64,000 bases of DNA from Marinobacterium litorale DSM 23545 (GTDB lineage: Bacteria > Pseudomonadota > Gammaproteobacteria > Pseudomonadales > Balneatricaceae). Each line of letters begins with the position of its first letter. Position 1 is the first letter of the stretch. The stretch covers positions 85,616 through 149,615 of the forward strand of contig NZ_AUAZ01000008.1 of NCBI RefSeq assembly GCF_000428985.1, given 5' to 3'. The notes under the pieces are model-generated. The model searched no databases. It saw nothing but the letters and a program-made list of their open reading frames with translations, and was not told where the DNA came from. Position numbers and translations under genes: made by a program. This document shows, one piece after another, positions 9,898-19,298 of this stretch.

Positions 9898-11175
9898 ATG
9901 TTGAGTGATTATCCGAAAAGTCTGGCCCAATGGCTGGAGCGGATCGAAGCCTGTCATCCTGAAGAGATTGAGCTTGGGCTGGATCGCGTTAAAGCTGTCT
10001 ATGATCGGTTGGGGATCGAGCTTGCCAACAGTCGCCGCGTGGTTGTGGCCGGCACTAATGGGAAGGGATCCACACTGACGATGATGGAGTCGATTGCTCG
10101 TTGTGCCGGGGTGACCACCGGAGTTTATACCTCGCCTCATTTTTTGCGTTACAACGAGCGCGTACGTATCAACGGTGAGGAAGTGGATGATGCGCTTCTG
10201 TGTCGTCAGTTTGAAAAGATAGAACAGGCGCGGGGCGATATTGAGCTCACCTATTTTGAGTACGGTACGCTGGCGGCGTTGCTCTGTTTCGAAGAGGCGC
10301 AGCCGGAGCTGCTTTTGCTGGAGGTTGGGCTTGGCGGTCGTCTGGATGCGGTCAATATCGTTGATGGCGACTTGGCGATTATCACCACGATCGCACTGGA
10401 CCATACCGACTGGTTGGGGCCGGATCGCGATTCCATAGCCAGGGAGAAGGCGGGCATCATGCGTGCCGGTAAACCGGCGCTTATCAGCGACTCCGATCCG
10501 CCCCAGGCACTGTTTGATATTGCCGATAAGACCGGCGCCAAAGTCCTCTGTCGTGGGCGTGATTACCTGGGTAAATCGTTACCGGATAGCTGGGACTGGG
10601 AGGGTGTCGATCAGCTGGGTGAACGTTTCGCTATCCGTGGGCTGCCCAAACCCTCTTTGCCCCTGGTCAATGCCGTTACTGCGTTGCAGGCGCTGCAACT
10701 GCTGGGATTTACCATAGGTTCTCAGGCGATTCATTCCGGTTTGCGCCGCGCTCAGATGACGGGGCGGATGCAAAGGATTACGCTGCCTGAAGGGGCGGCA
10801 ATACTCGATGTCGCGCACAATCCTGAAGCGGCGGCTTACCTTGCGGGTTATCTGGAGGCGAACCCGGCCGAGGGGCAGACGCATATGGTTTTGGGAATGC
10901 TCAAGGACAAGGATATGGCGTCGGTCATAGCAGCACTGTCAGCGCAGATATCGAGCTGGTATTTCGCCTCGCTTCCGGGTGCCCGGGGGACTGAGGGGGC
11001 AGCTCTGGCTGAGATCGCCCGGCGCGAAGCATCGGTTATCGGTGAGGCCCATGACTCGGTTGCTCAGGCGCTCGCGCACGCCCGCGCATCAATGCAAAAA
11101 GGGGATCGGGTTGTCGTCGCTGGGTCATTCTTTACTGTTAGCGAGGCGCTCGATGCGCTTGAGTTGAGAGGCTGA
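9898..11175 (+). CDS. folC: Bifunctional folylpolyglutamate / dihydrofolate synthase FolC
   Basis: The 425-residue Mur-ligase-family enzyme adds glutamate to dihydropteroate and to reduced folates. The ATP loop VAGTNGKGSTLTMMES (about residues 50-65), the substrate loop TSPHFLRYNERVRIN and the segment ILDVAHNPEAAAYL are present. I chose the ATG at 9898 because the conserved SLAQWLERIE helix starts just after it. A GTG right at the accD stop (9841) is in frame but lacks a ribosome site and adds 19 unconserved residues. The bases between contain a small hairpin (CACCGG against CCGGTG). dedD follows 3 bases after the stop. Confidence 0.95.
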   Translation: MLSDYPKSLAQWLERIEACHPEEIELGLDRVKAVYDRLGIELANSRRVVVAGTNGKGSTLTMMESIARCAGVTTGVYTSPHFLRYNERVRINGEEVDDALLCRQFEKIEQARGDIELTYFEYGTLAALLCFEEAQPELLLLEVGLGGRLDAVNIVDGDLAIITTIALDHTDWLGPDRDSIAREKAGIMRAGKPALISDSDPPQALFDIADKTGAKVLCRGRDYLGKSLPDSWDWEGVDQLGERFAIRGLPKPSLPLVNAVTALQALQLLGFTIGSQAIHSGLRRAQMTGRMQRITLPEGAAILDVAHNPEAAAYLAGYLEANPAEGQTHMVLGMLKDKDMASVIAALSAQISSWYFASLPGARGTEGAALAEIARREASVIGEAHDSVAQALAHARASMQKGDRVVVAGSFFTVSEALDALELRG

Positions 11176-11178
11176 GCC

Positions 11179-11730
11179 ATGCAGCCGGAGATGAAGAAAC
11201 GTTTGCTGGGTGCCTTTGCGCTTTTGGTTATCGGTGCAGCCGTGCTGCCGCTGGTGTTCGACGGAGCGGGGTACCGGGAGCGTCATCTTGAGAGCCGTAT
11301 TCCGCCTGGACCCGATACGGCCGAATGGGTCGATGTCGAGCCGACCAGTCGTGAGCTGCCTGATACCCGGATGCCGGCGGAGCCAGCAGGCGCACCGGTG
11401 GTGTCAGTGCCGGTGGAGCCGGTTCAGGAGGTTGTCGAGCGAGCCAAGCCAGATATCGAGCCAACCGAGGACACTCCCCAGCTGGATCAGGAAAACGTTC
11501 CTGTGGCCTGGACGCTTCAGCTGGCAAGCTTTCGTGACGAAGCTAACGCCAAGGCGTTGCGCACCGAACTGCTGGATGCCGGCTATAAGGTTTACATCCG
11601 TCATATCTCCGGGCTGGTTAAAGTTTTTGTAGGTCCTGAGCTGCAGCGTACCCGTCTCGAAAGCCTGCAGGCGGCGCTGAAAGAGGAGTATTCCCTGGAC
11701 GGCATAGTCGTGCGTTTTACCACGCAATGA
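11179..11730 (+). CDS. dedD: DedD-like SPOR-domain cell-division protein
   Basis: The 183-residue protein has one membrane span near the N-terminus (about residues 8-26, LLGAFALLVIGAAVLPLVF), a Pro/Glu-rich periplasmic linker to about 105, and a C-terminal SPOR domain (about 108-183, WTLQLASFRDEANAKALRTE and VKVFVGPEL). SPOR domains bind denuded septal peptidoglycan, so a division role like that of E. coli DedD is likely. The folC-dedD-cvpA-purF order is the same in E. coli and Pseudomonas. It starts 3 bases after folC, so it is co-transcribed. Confidence 0.9.
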   Translation: MQPEMKKRLLGAFALLVIGAAVLPLVFDGAGYRERHLESRIPPGPDTAEWVDVEPTSRELPDTRMPAEPAGAPVVSVPVEPVQEVVERAKPDIEPTEDTPQLDQENVPVAWTLQLASFRDEANAKALRTELLDAGYKVYIRHISGLVKVFVGPELQRTRLESLQAALKEEYSLDGIVVRFTTQ

Positions 11731-11741
11731 TGCCGCTGTCG

Positions 11742-11770
11742 TTGGGTTCTGTCTGGCGCTCTGCTAGAAT
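11742..11770 (+). promoter_or_regulatory. Candidate promoter for cvpA-purF
   Basis: TTGGGT (11742-11747) and TAGAAT (11765-11770) are separated by 17 bases. The -10 matches sigma-70 at 5 of 6 positions and the -35 at 3 of 6. It lies just after dedD and 30 bases before cvpA, where an internal purine-operon promoter would be expected. No PurR operator was recognised. Confidence 0.45.
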
Positions 11771-11800
11771 GCGCGCTGTTTCAAAGGGTAGTTACGACAG

Positions 11801-12295
11801 ATGAACTGGGCCGACTGGGTCATTATTGCGATTATCGCTATCTCGAGTCTTCTGAGCTTGAAGCGCGGTTTTGTCAAAGAAGCCGTGTCTCTGGCCTCCT
11901 GGGTGGCCGCCTTCATTGTCGCCCGGCTGTTCTCCGCCTCCCTGGCGGTGATTCTCGAGCCCTATATCGAAACAGTCTCGCTCCGGCTGCTGGCCGCCTT
12001 TGCTATCCTGTTTGTTATTACGCTGATAGTGGGGGCGCTGGTCGGTATGCTGTTCAGCGCTCTGGTTTCCGCAACCGGCCTCAGTGCCACCGACCGCGTT
12101 CTGGGCATGGGCTTTGGCGCGGTCCGGGGCGGTTTGGTTGTCGTTGTTATCGTTGCACTGTTGGGCATGACTCCGGCCGTGCAGGATCACTGGTGGTTGG
12201 ATTCCAGCCTGATCCCCCACTTTGTTCTGCTTGAGGGCTGGACTCGCGCCGTGGCATCGGACGTCGGTCAGATGATCTGGAATGTCGGGCGCTAA
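11801..12295 (+). CDS. cvpA: CvpA family inner-membrane protein
   Basis: The 164-residue protein has four hydrophobic spans (about 5-20, 25-45, 60-85 and 100-120) and the family pattern WADWVIIAIIAISSLLSLKRGF at its start, in pieces: NWADWVIIA and LKRGFVKEA. CvpA was named for colicin V production. Its membrane function is still unclear, with links to envelope tolerance and purine-related biofilm phenotypes in enterics. AAAGGGTAG precedes the ATG. purF follows 41 bases downstream, the usual arrangement. Confidence 0.93.
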   Translation: MNWADWVIIAIIAISSLLSLKRGFVKEAVSLASWVAAFIVARLFSASLAVILEPYIETVSLRLLAAFAILFVITLIVGALVGMLFSALVSATGLSATDRVLGMGFGAVRGGLVVVVIVALLGMTPAVQDHWWLDSSLIPHFVLLEGWTRAVASDVGQMIWNVGR

Positions 12296-12336
12296 TCTCT
12301 TCGCAAAACCACAATGTTCCTTCTGAGGTGAACTGA

Positions 12337-13860
12337 ATGTGCGGTATCGTCGGCATCGTTGCCAAATCCTATGTTAATCAGACCATCTTCGATGCGCTGA
12401 CGGTGCTTCAGCACCGGGGGCAGGATGCGGCGGGTATGGTCACCTGCGAGGGGAATCGCTTTTTTCTGCGTAAGGATAATGGCCTGGTCAACGAGGTGTT
12501 TCGCACCCGTCACATGAAGCGGCTCGAAGGCAACATGGGGATCGGGCATGTCCGTTACCCGACGGCCGGGAGTTCGAGTTCTGCTGAAGCTCAGCCGTTC
12601 TATGTGAATTCACCCTACGGAATCGCACTGGCCCATAACGGCAACCTGACCAACACCGAACAGTTGGCCGATGAAATCTTCCGTTCCGATTTGCGTCATA
12701 TCAACACCACGTCCGATTCTGAGGTGCTGTTGAATATCTTTGCCCACGAGCTGCAGGCCATGGGCAAGCTGCGCCCGAGTCCGGAGGATATTTTCAAGGC
12801 GGTGAAGCGGGTGCATGAGCGTTGCCAGGGTGGCTACGCTGTTGTTGCTATCATTACCGGCTACGGCATTGTCGCGTTCCGCGACCCCTGCGGTATTCGT
12901 CCGCTGGTGTATGGCAAGCGTGAGACTGAGGCCGGTGTTGAGTATATGGTCGCCTCCGAGAGCGTTGCGCTGGATACCTCGGGGTTCCTGCTGGAGCGTG
13001 ATATCGAGCCGGGCGAGGCGATTTTTATCGATACGCACGGTCAGGTTTTCACACAGAACTGTGCTGAAAAGACCAAGCTGGCACCCTGTCTGTTTGAATA
13101 TGTTTACCTGGCACGCCCCGACTCGATTATCGACGGTATTTCAGTGCATGAGGCGCGGATGGAGATGGGGATTAAGCTGGCGGACAAAGTGCGTCGGGAG
13201 ATGCCCGAGCATGATATCGACGTGATTATTCCGATTCCCGATACCAGCCGTACCGCCGCGTTGGAGATGGCTAACAGCCTCGGTGTGAAGTTCCGCGAAG
13301 GGTTTATCAAGAACCGCTATATTGGCCGTACGTTTATTATGCCGGGACAGACCCAGCGGAAGAAGTCGGTGCGCCAGAAACTAAACCCGATTCAGGGCGA
13401 GTTCAAGGACAAGGTTGTGATGCTGGTGGACGACTCCATTGTGCGGGGGACTACGTCCAAGCAGATCGTCCAGATGGCGCGGGAAGCCGGTGCGCGTAAG
13501 GTCTACTTTGCCTCGGCAGCGCCTGAAGTGCGTTATCCCAATGTGTATGGTATCGATATGCCCTCGGCCAGCGAGCTGGTAGCCCATGGCCGCACCGCCG
13601 ACGAAATTGGCAAATATATCGGGTGTGACTGGATGCTGTACCAGGATCTGGATGACCTGAAAGACTCTGTCACCAAGTACAATCCGGTGATCACCGAGTT
13701 TGATACCTGTGTATTTGACGGCCTCTACGTGACCGGAACGGTCTCGCCAGGCTATCTGCGCCGCCTTGAAGAGAAGCGCAACGACGGCGCGAAGTCAGCG
13801 GCAGATGGCAAGCAGGTTGGCGATAATGAGTCGGCTGATCTGCTCAGCCGCATAGAGTAA
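12337..13860 (+). CDS. purF: Amidophosphoribosyltransferase PurF
   Basis: The 507-residue enzyme commits PRPP to purine synthesis, using ammonia from glutamine. The N-terminal nucleophile is Cys2 (MCGIVGIV) and the Ntn glutaminase domain runs to about residue 235. The phosphoribosyltransferase domain carries the PRPP loop [16 protein letters not shown] (about 362-377). Length matches the short, propeptide-free proteobacterial form. TGAGGTG precedes the ATG. metZ starts 11 bases after the stop, so cvpA-purF-metZ probably form one transcript. Confidence 0.97.
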   Translation: MCGIVGIVAKSYVNQTIFDALTVLQHRGQDAAGMVTCEGNRFFLRKDNGLVNEVFRTRHMKRLEGNMGIGHVRYPTAGSSSSAEAQPFYVNSPYGIALAHNGNLTNTEQLADEIFRSDLRHINTTSDSEVLLNIFAHELQAMGKLRPSPEDIFKAVKRVHERCQGGYAVVAIITGYGIVAFRDPCGIRPLVYGKRETEAGVEYMVASESVALDTSGFLLERDIEPGEAIFIDTHGQVFTQNCAEKTKLAPCLFEYVYLARPDSIIDGISVHEARMEMGIKLADKVRREMPEHDIDVIIPIPDTSRTAALEMANSLGVKFREGFIKNRYIGRTFIMPGQTQRKKSVRQKLNPIQGEFKDKVVMLVDDSIVRGTTSKQIVQMAREAGARKVYFASAAPEVRYPNVYGIDMPSASELVAHGRTADEIGKYIGCDWMLYQDLDDLKDSVTKYNPVITEFDTCVFDGLYVTGTVSPGYLRRLEEKRNDGAKSAADGKQVGDNESADLLSRIE

Positions 13861-13871
13861 AGGATCCTCGG

Positions 13872-15086
13872 ATGAGCAAAGGCTTTGAAAACCCCTCCCG
13901 CGTGCAATTTGACCCCGATGGGTATGCCACTGATACGCTGGCGTTGAGAGCGGGGCAGTCGCGCACGCCGGAAGGTGAGCATTCGGATCCGATCTATCCG
14001 ACATCCAGTTTCGTTTTTTCGTCAGCGCGGGAAGCTGCAGCGCGTTTCGGGGGAGAAGAGGCGGGTAATATCTACTCTCGCTTTACCAATCCAACGGTGC
14101 GCGCCTTCGAGGAGAGAATCGCGGCAATGGAGGGCGGTGAGCGTGCGGTTGCGACGTCCTCAGGTATGGCCGCGATTTTAAGCCTGGGCCTGGCCCTGCT
14201 GAAGCAGGGCGATCATGTGGTGTGCTCGCGCAGTGTTTTTGGCTCTACAGTCTCGCTGTTCGACAAGTACCTCAGCCGGGCCGGGATCACCACAACCTAT
14301 GTGGACCCGACAGACCTTGATGATTGGCGAGCGGCGATAGGGCCGGCAACCAGGATGTTGTTTCTGGAAACTCCGTCTAACCCCCTGGGCGAGCTCACCG
14401 ATATCGCTGCCGTGGCGGAGATCGCCCATGCCAACGATGCATTGCTTGTGGTCGATAACTGCTTCCTGACGCCGGTACTTCAGAAGCCGCTGGCGTTGGG
14501 GGCGGATATTGTGATGCATTCGGCGACCAAATATATCGACGGTCAGGGCCGCTGTGTGGGCGGTGTTGTGGTGGGTCGTCAGGCTGAAATGGAAGAGGTG
14601 TTCGGCTTCATCCGTACCGGCGGTACCTGCATGAGTCCGTTCAATGCCTGGGTATTCCTGAAAGGGTTGGAAACGCTCCCACTGCGGATGCGCGGACACA
14701 GTGAGAGTGCGCAGATTCTTGCGCAATGGCTGGAGCAGCAGGCGGGTGTTGAACGTGTCTTTTATACCGGTCTGGAAAGTCATCCCCAGCATTCACTGGC
14801 ATGCCGCCAGCAAAACGGATTTGGCGGTGTTCTCTCGTTTGAGGTCAAAGGTGGTCGGGATGCCGCGTGGCGGTTTATAGATGCGACCCGGATGATCTCC
14901 ATTACGGGGAATCTGGGTGATGCGAAAACCACGATTACCCATCCGGCAACTACGACCCACGGTCGGATGACGCCGGAGGATCGTGCTCGTGCCGGTATTC
15001 GTGACAACCTGATTCGTGTTTCAGTCGGGTTGGAAGACCTGGATGATCTAAAACAGGATCTGTCACTGGGACTGGCTCAACTCTGA
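13872..15086 (+). CDS. metZ: O-succinylhomoserine sulfhydrylase MetZ
   Basis: The 404-residue PLP enzyme of the Cys/Met-metabolism family makes homocysteine directly from O-succinylhomoserine and sulfide. The PLP lysine is in HSATKYIDGQGRCVGG (about residue 219), and SRFTNPTVRAFEERIA and ETPSNPLGELTDI are typical. MetZ rather than MetB or MetC is favoured by overall similarity and by its place after purF, as in Pseudomonas aeruginosa. That substrate assignment is by family, not direct evidence. The 3' end overlaps the convergent thpR by 10 bases. Confidence 0.9.
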   Translation: MSKGFENPSRVQFDPDGYATDTLALRAGQSRTPEGEHSDPIYPTSSFVFSSAREAAARFGGEEAGNIYSRFTNPTVRAFEERIAAMEGGERAVATSSGMAAILSLGLALLKQGDHVVCSRSVFGSTVSLFDKYLSRAGITTTYVDPTDLDDWRAAIGPATRMLFLETPSNPLGELTDIAAVAEIAHANDALLVVDNCFLTPVLQKPLALGADIVMHSATKYIDGQGRCVGGVVVGRQAEMEEVFGFIRTGGTCMSPFNAWVFLKGLETLPLRMRGHSESAQILAQWLEQQAGVERVFYTGLESHPQHSLACRQQNGFGGVLSFEVKGGRDAAWRFIDATRMISITGNLGDAKTTITHPATTTHGRMTPEDRARAGIRDNLIRVSVGLEDLDDLKQDLSLGLAQL

Positions 15087-15625
15087 GCATCATACAGCCG
15101 CACAACCTGATGAATCGCTCCGTGAGCGCTTCTCACGCTGTTCTTTAATACCAACTGGTCCACCAGAAGACTCGCTGGTGAGTCCAGTAAGCAGGTTTCC
15201 ACCTGAGACAGCGTGGTTGCGCTCCATGGCTCCTTGCTTCGTCCTATCGTGACATGGGGCGTGAAGGGATGGGTGTCGTCGTATTCAACCTGAGCCTGCG
15301 TCAATGCTTCAACCACTTCTCGCTGCAGGTGTTCTAGAGCCTCGGTGTTGGCGGAACCGATCCAGAGTATGTGGTCGCCGAAGGTACCGATTCGATCCAG
15401 TGATAATGTGAAAGGTTCGAACTGAATCAGAGACAGCGCCTGGTCCAGCGCAGGCATTCTGTGTGCCTCCAGCTTGCCAATAAACGCCAGCGTCATATGC
15501 AGCTGTTCAGGTGGGCTCCAGCGGACCTCCGGAATATGGGGCAATTGTTCTCCAATCCGGTCTTGCAGGCTTTCCGGTAGATCAATAGCGATAAACAGGC
15601 GTAGTGAAGTGGACTGGTCCGACAT
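15077..15625 (-). CDS. thpR: RNA 2',3'-cyclic phosphodiesterase ThpR (LigT family)
   Basis: The 182-residue 2H phosphoesterase opens 2',3'-cyclic phosphates at RNA ends and was historically assayed as a 2'-5' RNA ligase. Both HxTx motifs are visible: HMTLAFIG (about residues 43-50) and HVTIGRSK (about 124-131). The start LRLFIAIDLPESLQ is typical. It is divergent from dusC: the two starts are only 26 bases apart, so they share a very short promoter region. It converges on metZ with a 10-base overlap. Confidence 0.92.
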   Translation of the reverse strand: MSDQSTSLRLFIAIDLPESLQDRIGEQLPHIPEVRWSPPEQLHMTLAFIGKLEAHRMPALDQALSLIQFEPFTLSLDRIGTFGDHILWIGSANTEALEHLQREVVEALTQAQVEYDDTHPFTPHVTIGRSKEPWSATTLSQVETCLLDSPASLLVDQLVLKNSVRSAHGAIHQVVRLYDAQS

Positions 15626-15651
15626 TTCGAGGCCCTGGAGTAGATAGAGAT

Positions 15652-16644
15652 ATGCGAATAGTTCTAGCGCCGATGGAGGGCGTTGTCGACTACCGTTTGA
15701 GAGCGCTGCTCAGCGCTGTCGGTGGTATCGACCAATGTGTGACCGAGTTTATTCGGGTCTCGGATCGATTACTGCCCCCATCCGTCTTCTACCGACTGGC
15801 GCCTGAACTCAAGACCGGTGGCAAGACCGAATCCGGCATACCGGTGATCGTACAGCTTTTGGGCAGTGATCCCAATGCGATTGCGGAAAACGCCGCGCGA
15901 GCCGTTGAGCTGGGCGCGCCGGGTATTGATCTTAATTTCGGCTGCCCGGCCAAAACGGTAAACAAGAGTCGCGGTGGTGCCGTGCTGTTGGATGAGCCGG
16001 ATACTATCCACCGTATACTCTGTGCAGTTCGTGCCGCGGTTCCCGACTGTGTTCCGGTCAGTGTCAAGATGCGCCTGGGTTTTCGGGATAAATCGCTGGC
16101 CCTGGAAAATGCCCGGGCGATTGAAGCTGCAGGGGTGCAGAGTCTCGCTGTCCATGCTCGAACCAAGGTGGAAGGTTATAAACCGCCGGCCCACTGGGAG
16201 TGGATTGCCAGGATTCGCGAAGCGGTAGCGCTGCCGGTGATTGCCAATGGTGAGGTCTGGAATGTGTCGGACTATCATCGTTGCCGGGAGGTCAGCGGGT
16301 GTGATGATGTCATGATCGGCAGAGGCTTGGTCGCAAACCCTTACCTGGCCCGTGTAATCAAGGATGAAAATTTTGATGTTGCCACTGCCTGGCCCGGTGT
16401 CACGCGGATGCTGATCGCCTTTCATGCCGATAATCAGGAGGACCTGGCTTCGCGCTATGTGCATGGACGCTTAAAGCAGTGGCTGCAGATGCTCAGCTGG
16501 CATTTTGATGAAGCCAGGGTGCTGTTTCAGAAGATTAGAACCGAACGTGATCCTGAGAAACTAATGGCTGTTCTGAATGATGCGGTGGTGCCTGCTCCAG
16601 CTTCTCGGCATACGCCTGTGATTTCCACCGGGCTGGGCCAGTGA
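15652..16644 (+). CDS. dusC: tRNA-dihydrouridine(16) synthase DusC
   Basis: The 330-residue FMN enzyme reduces uridine 16 in the tRNA D-loop. The barrel start MRIVLAPMEGVVD, the catalytic cysteine in DLNFGCPAKTVNKSRGG (about residue 98) and the FMN motif DDVMIGRGLVANPYLAR are present. Subfamily assignment to DusC rather than DusA or DusB rests on the VTEFIRVSDRLLP stretch and general similarity. I chose the ATG at 15652 because the conserved strand begins there; the open frame extends to 15604, but that part overlaps the thpR start region and is not conserved. Confidence 0.92.
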   Translation: MRIVLAPMEGVVDYRLRALLSAVGGIDQCVTEFIRVSDRLLPPSVFYRLAPELKTGGKTESGIPVIVQLLGSDPNAIAENAARAVELGAPGIDLNFGCPAKTVNKSRGGAVLLDEPDTIHRILCAVRAAVPDCVPVSVKMRLGFRDKSLALENARAIEAAGVQSLAVHARTKVEGYKPPAHWEWIARIREAVALPVIANGEVWNVSDYHRCREVSGCDDVMIGRGLVANPYLARVIKDENFDVATAWPGVTRMLIAFHADNQEDLASRYVHGRLKQWLQMLSWHFDEARVLFQKIRTERDPEKLMAVLNDAVVPAPASRHTPVISTGLGQ

Positions 16645-16684
16645 CCTGTTGTATTTCTCAACTCATCTGTCGCTCCGGTATAGT

Positions 16685-16713
16685 CCCGGCATCCGTCGTT
16701 GGCTCCTGCCGGG
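16685..16713. terminator. Hairpin between dusC and amrS
   Basis: A perfect 7-bp stem (CCCGGCA against TGCCGGG, 15-nt loop) lies between the converging ends of dusC and amrS. There is no clear T-tract on either side, so it is only a possible bidirectional terminator. Confidence 0.3.
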
Positions 16714-16728
16714 CTACGGAAGCGAGTC

Positions 16729-17814
16729 TTACACCAACCTTATCGGCTTTCTACGTGCGCCCCAGCTTCCGGCTTCGGCTTCGAAAATACCGGGAAGCTT
16801 ATACCCGCAGTGTGCACAGCAGCCCTGATCATTCAGGCCCCAGTGCCCCAGCTCGTACCAATCCCTTTCGATAAGCCGTGCGGCGCATTCAGGGCACCAA
16901 GTGGAACCGCCGGCTTTGTCATGGACGTTGCCGGTATAAACAAACTGCAACCCCTCATCCATGGCAATCTTTCGTGCTCGAGAAAGGGTGGAAGCGGGGG
17001 TGGCCGGGATATCACGCATTTTCCAGTCTGGGTGAAACGCACTGAAGTGAAGGGGGACATCCTTGCCCAGATGCTCACGAACCCAGGCCGAAAGCGCGTG
17101 AAGTTCGCTGTCGCTGTCGTTCTCGCCGGGAATCAATAGGGTTGTTAGCTCAAGCCAGACATCGGTCTTGTGCCGCAGGTATTTCAGCGTTTCCAGTACC
17201 GGCGCCAGCGACCCGCCGCAAATACGTTTGTAAAAGCGCTCTGTGAAGGCTTTGAGGTCGATGTTGGCGGCATCCATATGTTGATAGAACTCGGCGCACG
17301 GCTCGGGGCAGACATAGCCCGCGGAGACGGCTACCGAGCGCACACCGTATTCGCGGGCTGCTATTGCTGCATCAATGGCGTATTCGTGGAATATCACCGG
17401 GTCGTTATAGGTGAAAGCGATGCTGCGACATCCCTGCTTCCGCGCGCTGCGGGCGATAGTCTCAGGCATGGCGCTCTGGGTCAGGGTATCCATCTCCCTT
17501 GATTTACTCATATCCCAGTTCTGGCAAAACCGGCAGGCCAGGTTGCAGCCCGCGGTGCCGAACGAGAGTACTGGCGTTCCCGGCAGGAAGTGGTTGAGCG
17601 GTTTCTTTTCAATCGGGTCGATGCAGAACCCGCTGGAACGGCCGTAGCTGTATAGGCGCACTTCGCCCTGTTCCGCCCCCCTGACAAAACAGAGGCCGCG
17701 CTGTCCATCGCTCAGGTGGCAAAAACGGGGGCACAGATCGCACTGGATCTTATTCTCCGAGAGCCTGTGCCACCATTGTGTGGGGACGCTGACGGGAGGC
17801 CTGTTCGGGTCCAT
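16729..17814 (-). CDS. amrS: AmmeMemoRadiSam system radical SAM enzyme
   Basis: The 361-residue radical-SAM protein has an N-terminal cysteine cluster (CDLCPRFCHL, about 25-34), the radical SAM motif CNLACRFC (about 90-97) and a C-terminal zinc ribbon (CPEC ... CAHCGYKLPG). This architecture is that of AmrS, related to pyruvate formate-lyase activating enzymes. The substrate is unknown. It is divergent from the MEMO1-family gene by 107 bases, with the AMMECR1-family gene just beyond, completing the trio that gives the family its name. The name is a family label, not a proven reaction. Confidence 0.9.
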   Translation of the reverse strand: MDPNRPPVSVPTQWWHRLSENKIQCDLCPRFCHLSDGQRGLCFVRGAEQGEVRLYSYGRSSGFCIDPIEKKPLNHFLPGTPVLSFGTAGCNLACRFCQNWDMSKSREMDTLTQSAMPETIARSARKQGCRSIAFTYNDPVIFHEYAIDAAIAAREYGVRSVAVSAGYVCPEPCAEFYQHMDAANIDLKAFTERFYKRICGGSLAPVLETLKYLRHKTDVWLELTTLLIPGENDSDSELHALSAWVREHLGKDVPLHFSAFHPDWKMRDIPATPASTLSRARKIAMDEGLQFVYTGNVHDKAGGSTWCPECAARLIERDWYELGHWGLNDQGCCAHCGYKLPGIFEAEAGSWGARRKPIRLV

Positions 17815-17921
17815 AATTCAACTCCTGAAGCCTGTCTGGATGTCTATAATTGTAGAAAACAAGTGGCGTTACCGGCACTGTCGGGTGGCGCTATCAATGA
17901 TCGATTCGATGCGAGGTCAAC

Positions 17922-18722
17922 ATGAACCAGATTCGACCTGCCGCTGTTGCCGGGCTGTTTTATCCCGGCCAGGCGGCGTCATTGCGCCATATGGTTGATC
18001 AGCTGTTGAGTCACAACCCGGTTGCGGAGCCCCATACCGCGCCGCCGCGTGCACTGGTGGTGCCGCATGCGGGGCTGGTGTATTCGGGCGGCACCGCTGC
18101 CCGCAGCTACAACCTGCTGAGCGATGCGATTCAGGCGGGGTGTCACTGGCGTCGTATTCTTCTCCTGGGTCCCAATCATCGGGTGCCACTCAGAGGTATC
18201 GCAGCCCCTGAGGCGGATATGTTTGCGACCCCGGCGGGATCGATGGCCATTGACCGACAGGCTATTGAAGCGCTTGAGCAGAATTATGATGTCCAGCTCA
18301 GACCTGATGTGCACGCCCTGGAGCATTGTCTTGAGGTTCAGCTGCCTTTCTTGATTAAGTTACTTCCCTCGGCCAGGTTGATTCCTCTGGTTGTTGGGCA
18401 GGAAAGCCCGGAGCGCGTCGCAGATCTGGTGGATTGGGCGTGGAATCAAGGGGATGTGCTGGTGGTCGTCAGTACCGATCTCAGTCATTATCACGCGTAC
18501 GACGAGGCTTGCGCCATCGATGCTGAAACCGATGAGTTGATTCGCGCGCTTTCTCCCCGGGTCTTACCGGAACAAGCTTGCGGTGCCTATGCACTTAATG
18601 GTCTGTTACTGGCTGCGCAACGTCGCGGTTTGTCTGTCGAGTGTCTGGGGCGATGCAACTCCGGTGATACAGCGGGCAGTCGGGATCAGGTTGTCGGTTA
18701 TGGTAGCTATGCCGTTTTCTGA
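17922..18722 (+). CDS. amrB: MEMO1-family protein (AmmeMemoRadiSam protein B)
   Basis: The 266-residue protein is related to human MEMO1 and to extradiol dioxygenases (LigB fold). Candidate metal ligands are in VPHAGLVYSGG (about 47), LLGPNHRVPL (about 85) and the C-terminal ECLGRCNSGDTAG (about 243). STDLSHYHAYDEA is also characteristic. Enzymatic activity is unproven in bacteria; human MEMO1 binds redox metals. GAGGTCAAC precedes the ATG. Its last 23 bases overlap the AMMECR1-family gene, which implies coupled translation and a shared task. Confidence 0.9.
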   Translation: MNQIRPAAVAGLFYPGQAASLRHMVDQLLSHNPVAEPHTAPPRALVVPHAGLVYSGGTAARSYNLLSDAIQAGCHWRRILLLGPNHRVPLRGIAAPEADMFATPAGSMAIDRQAIEALEQNYDVQLRPDVHALEHCLEVQLPFLIKLLPSARLIPLVVGQESPERVADLVDWAWNQGDVLVVVSTDLSHYHAYDEACAIDAETDELIRALSPRVLPEQACGAYALNGLLLAAQRRGLSVECLGRCNSGDTAGSRDQVVGYGSYAVF

Positions 18723-19266
18723 GTCGATGCTTACGGAGGCGCTCTCGTTGGCCAGAGCGGTTCTGCTTGCGGCTTTTAATCGCGCTGATGCGCCCCATGT
18801 CCCGGCGTCACTCAGTGTGGATGGGGCCTGTTTCGTGACGTTGATGACCGGCGGTACATTGCGAGGCTGTATCGGTTCTTTGGAGCCCCGCCAAAGCCTG
18901 GGGGCCGATATCGTTGAAAACGCCCGTCACGCCGCATTTGATGATCCGCGCTTTCCCGCATTGCAGGAGAGGGAGCTGGAGAGCCTTGAGGTTGAAGTAT
19001 CGCTACTGTCGCCGCAGGAGCCCATGGATGTAAGGTCTCTGGATGATCTTGTGAGGCAGCTGCGCCCGGGAGTCGACGGCCTCGTGATGGCGTGCGAGGG
19101 TCGGCGAGCGACTTTTCTTCCTTCGGTTTGGGCGCAACTCCCTGAGGCGGAGAGGTTTGTGGCGGCACTACAACGAAAAGCAGGTTGGAGGCCGGGGTTT
19201 TGGTCACCGAATATGCGCTGTTACCGATATGAGACTGCGCACATGCGCGGACCACTGATGGAATGA
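18700..19266 (+). CDS. amrA: AMMECR1-family protein (AmmeMemoRadiSam protein A)
   Basis: The 188-residue protein carries the invariant AMMECR1 motif LRGCIGSLEP (about residues 51-60), preceded by FVTLMTGGT and followed by ARHAAFDDPRFP. Function is unknown in all kingdoms. The start is uncertain: ATG at 18700, 18709 and 18727 are all in frame. I chose 18700 because a weak ATCAGG site lies 9 bases upstream. All overlap or abut the end of amrB. The longer open frame from 18583 lies inside amrB and is not conserved. Confidence 0.88.
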   Translation: MVAMPFSESMLTEALSLARAVLLAAFNRADAPHVPASLSVDGACFVTLMTGGTLRGCIGSLEPRQSLGADIVENARHAAFDDPRFPALQERELESLEVEVSLLSPQEPMDVRSLDDLVRQLRPGVDGLVMACEGRRATFLPSVWAQLPEAERFVAALQRKAGWRPGFWSPNMRCYRYETAHMRGPLME

Positions 19267-19289
19267 GGCAGCGCGATGGGCGCTGCCTC
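19265..19289. terminator. Perfect 10-bp hairpin between converging amrA and ibpA
   Basis: GAGGCAGCGC and GCGCTGCCTC pair perfectly around a GATGG loop and overlap the amrA stop codon. It stands 10 bases beyond the ibpA stop on the other strand. The symmetric position suggests a bidirectional transcription end or RNA-stabilising hairpin. Neither side has a clear U-tract. Confidence 0.5.
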
Positions 19290-19298
19290 GAATTATGG

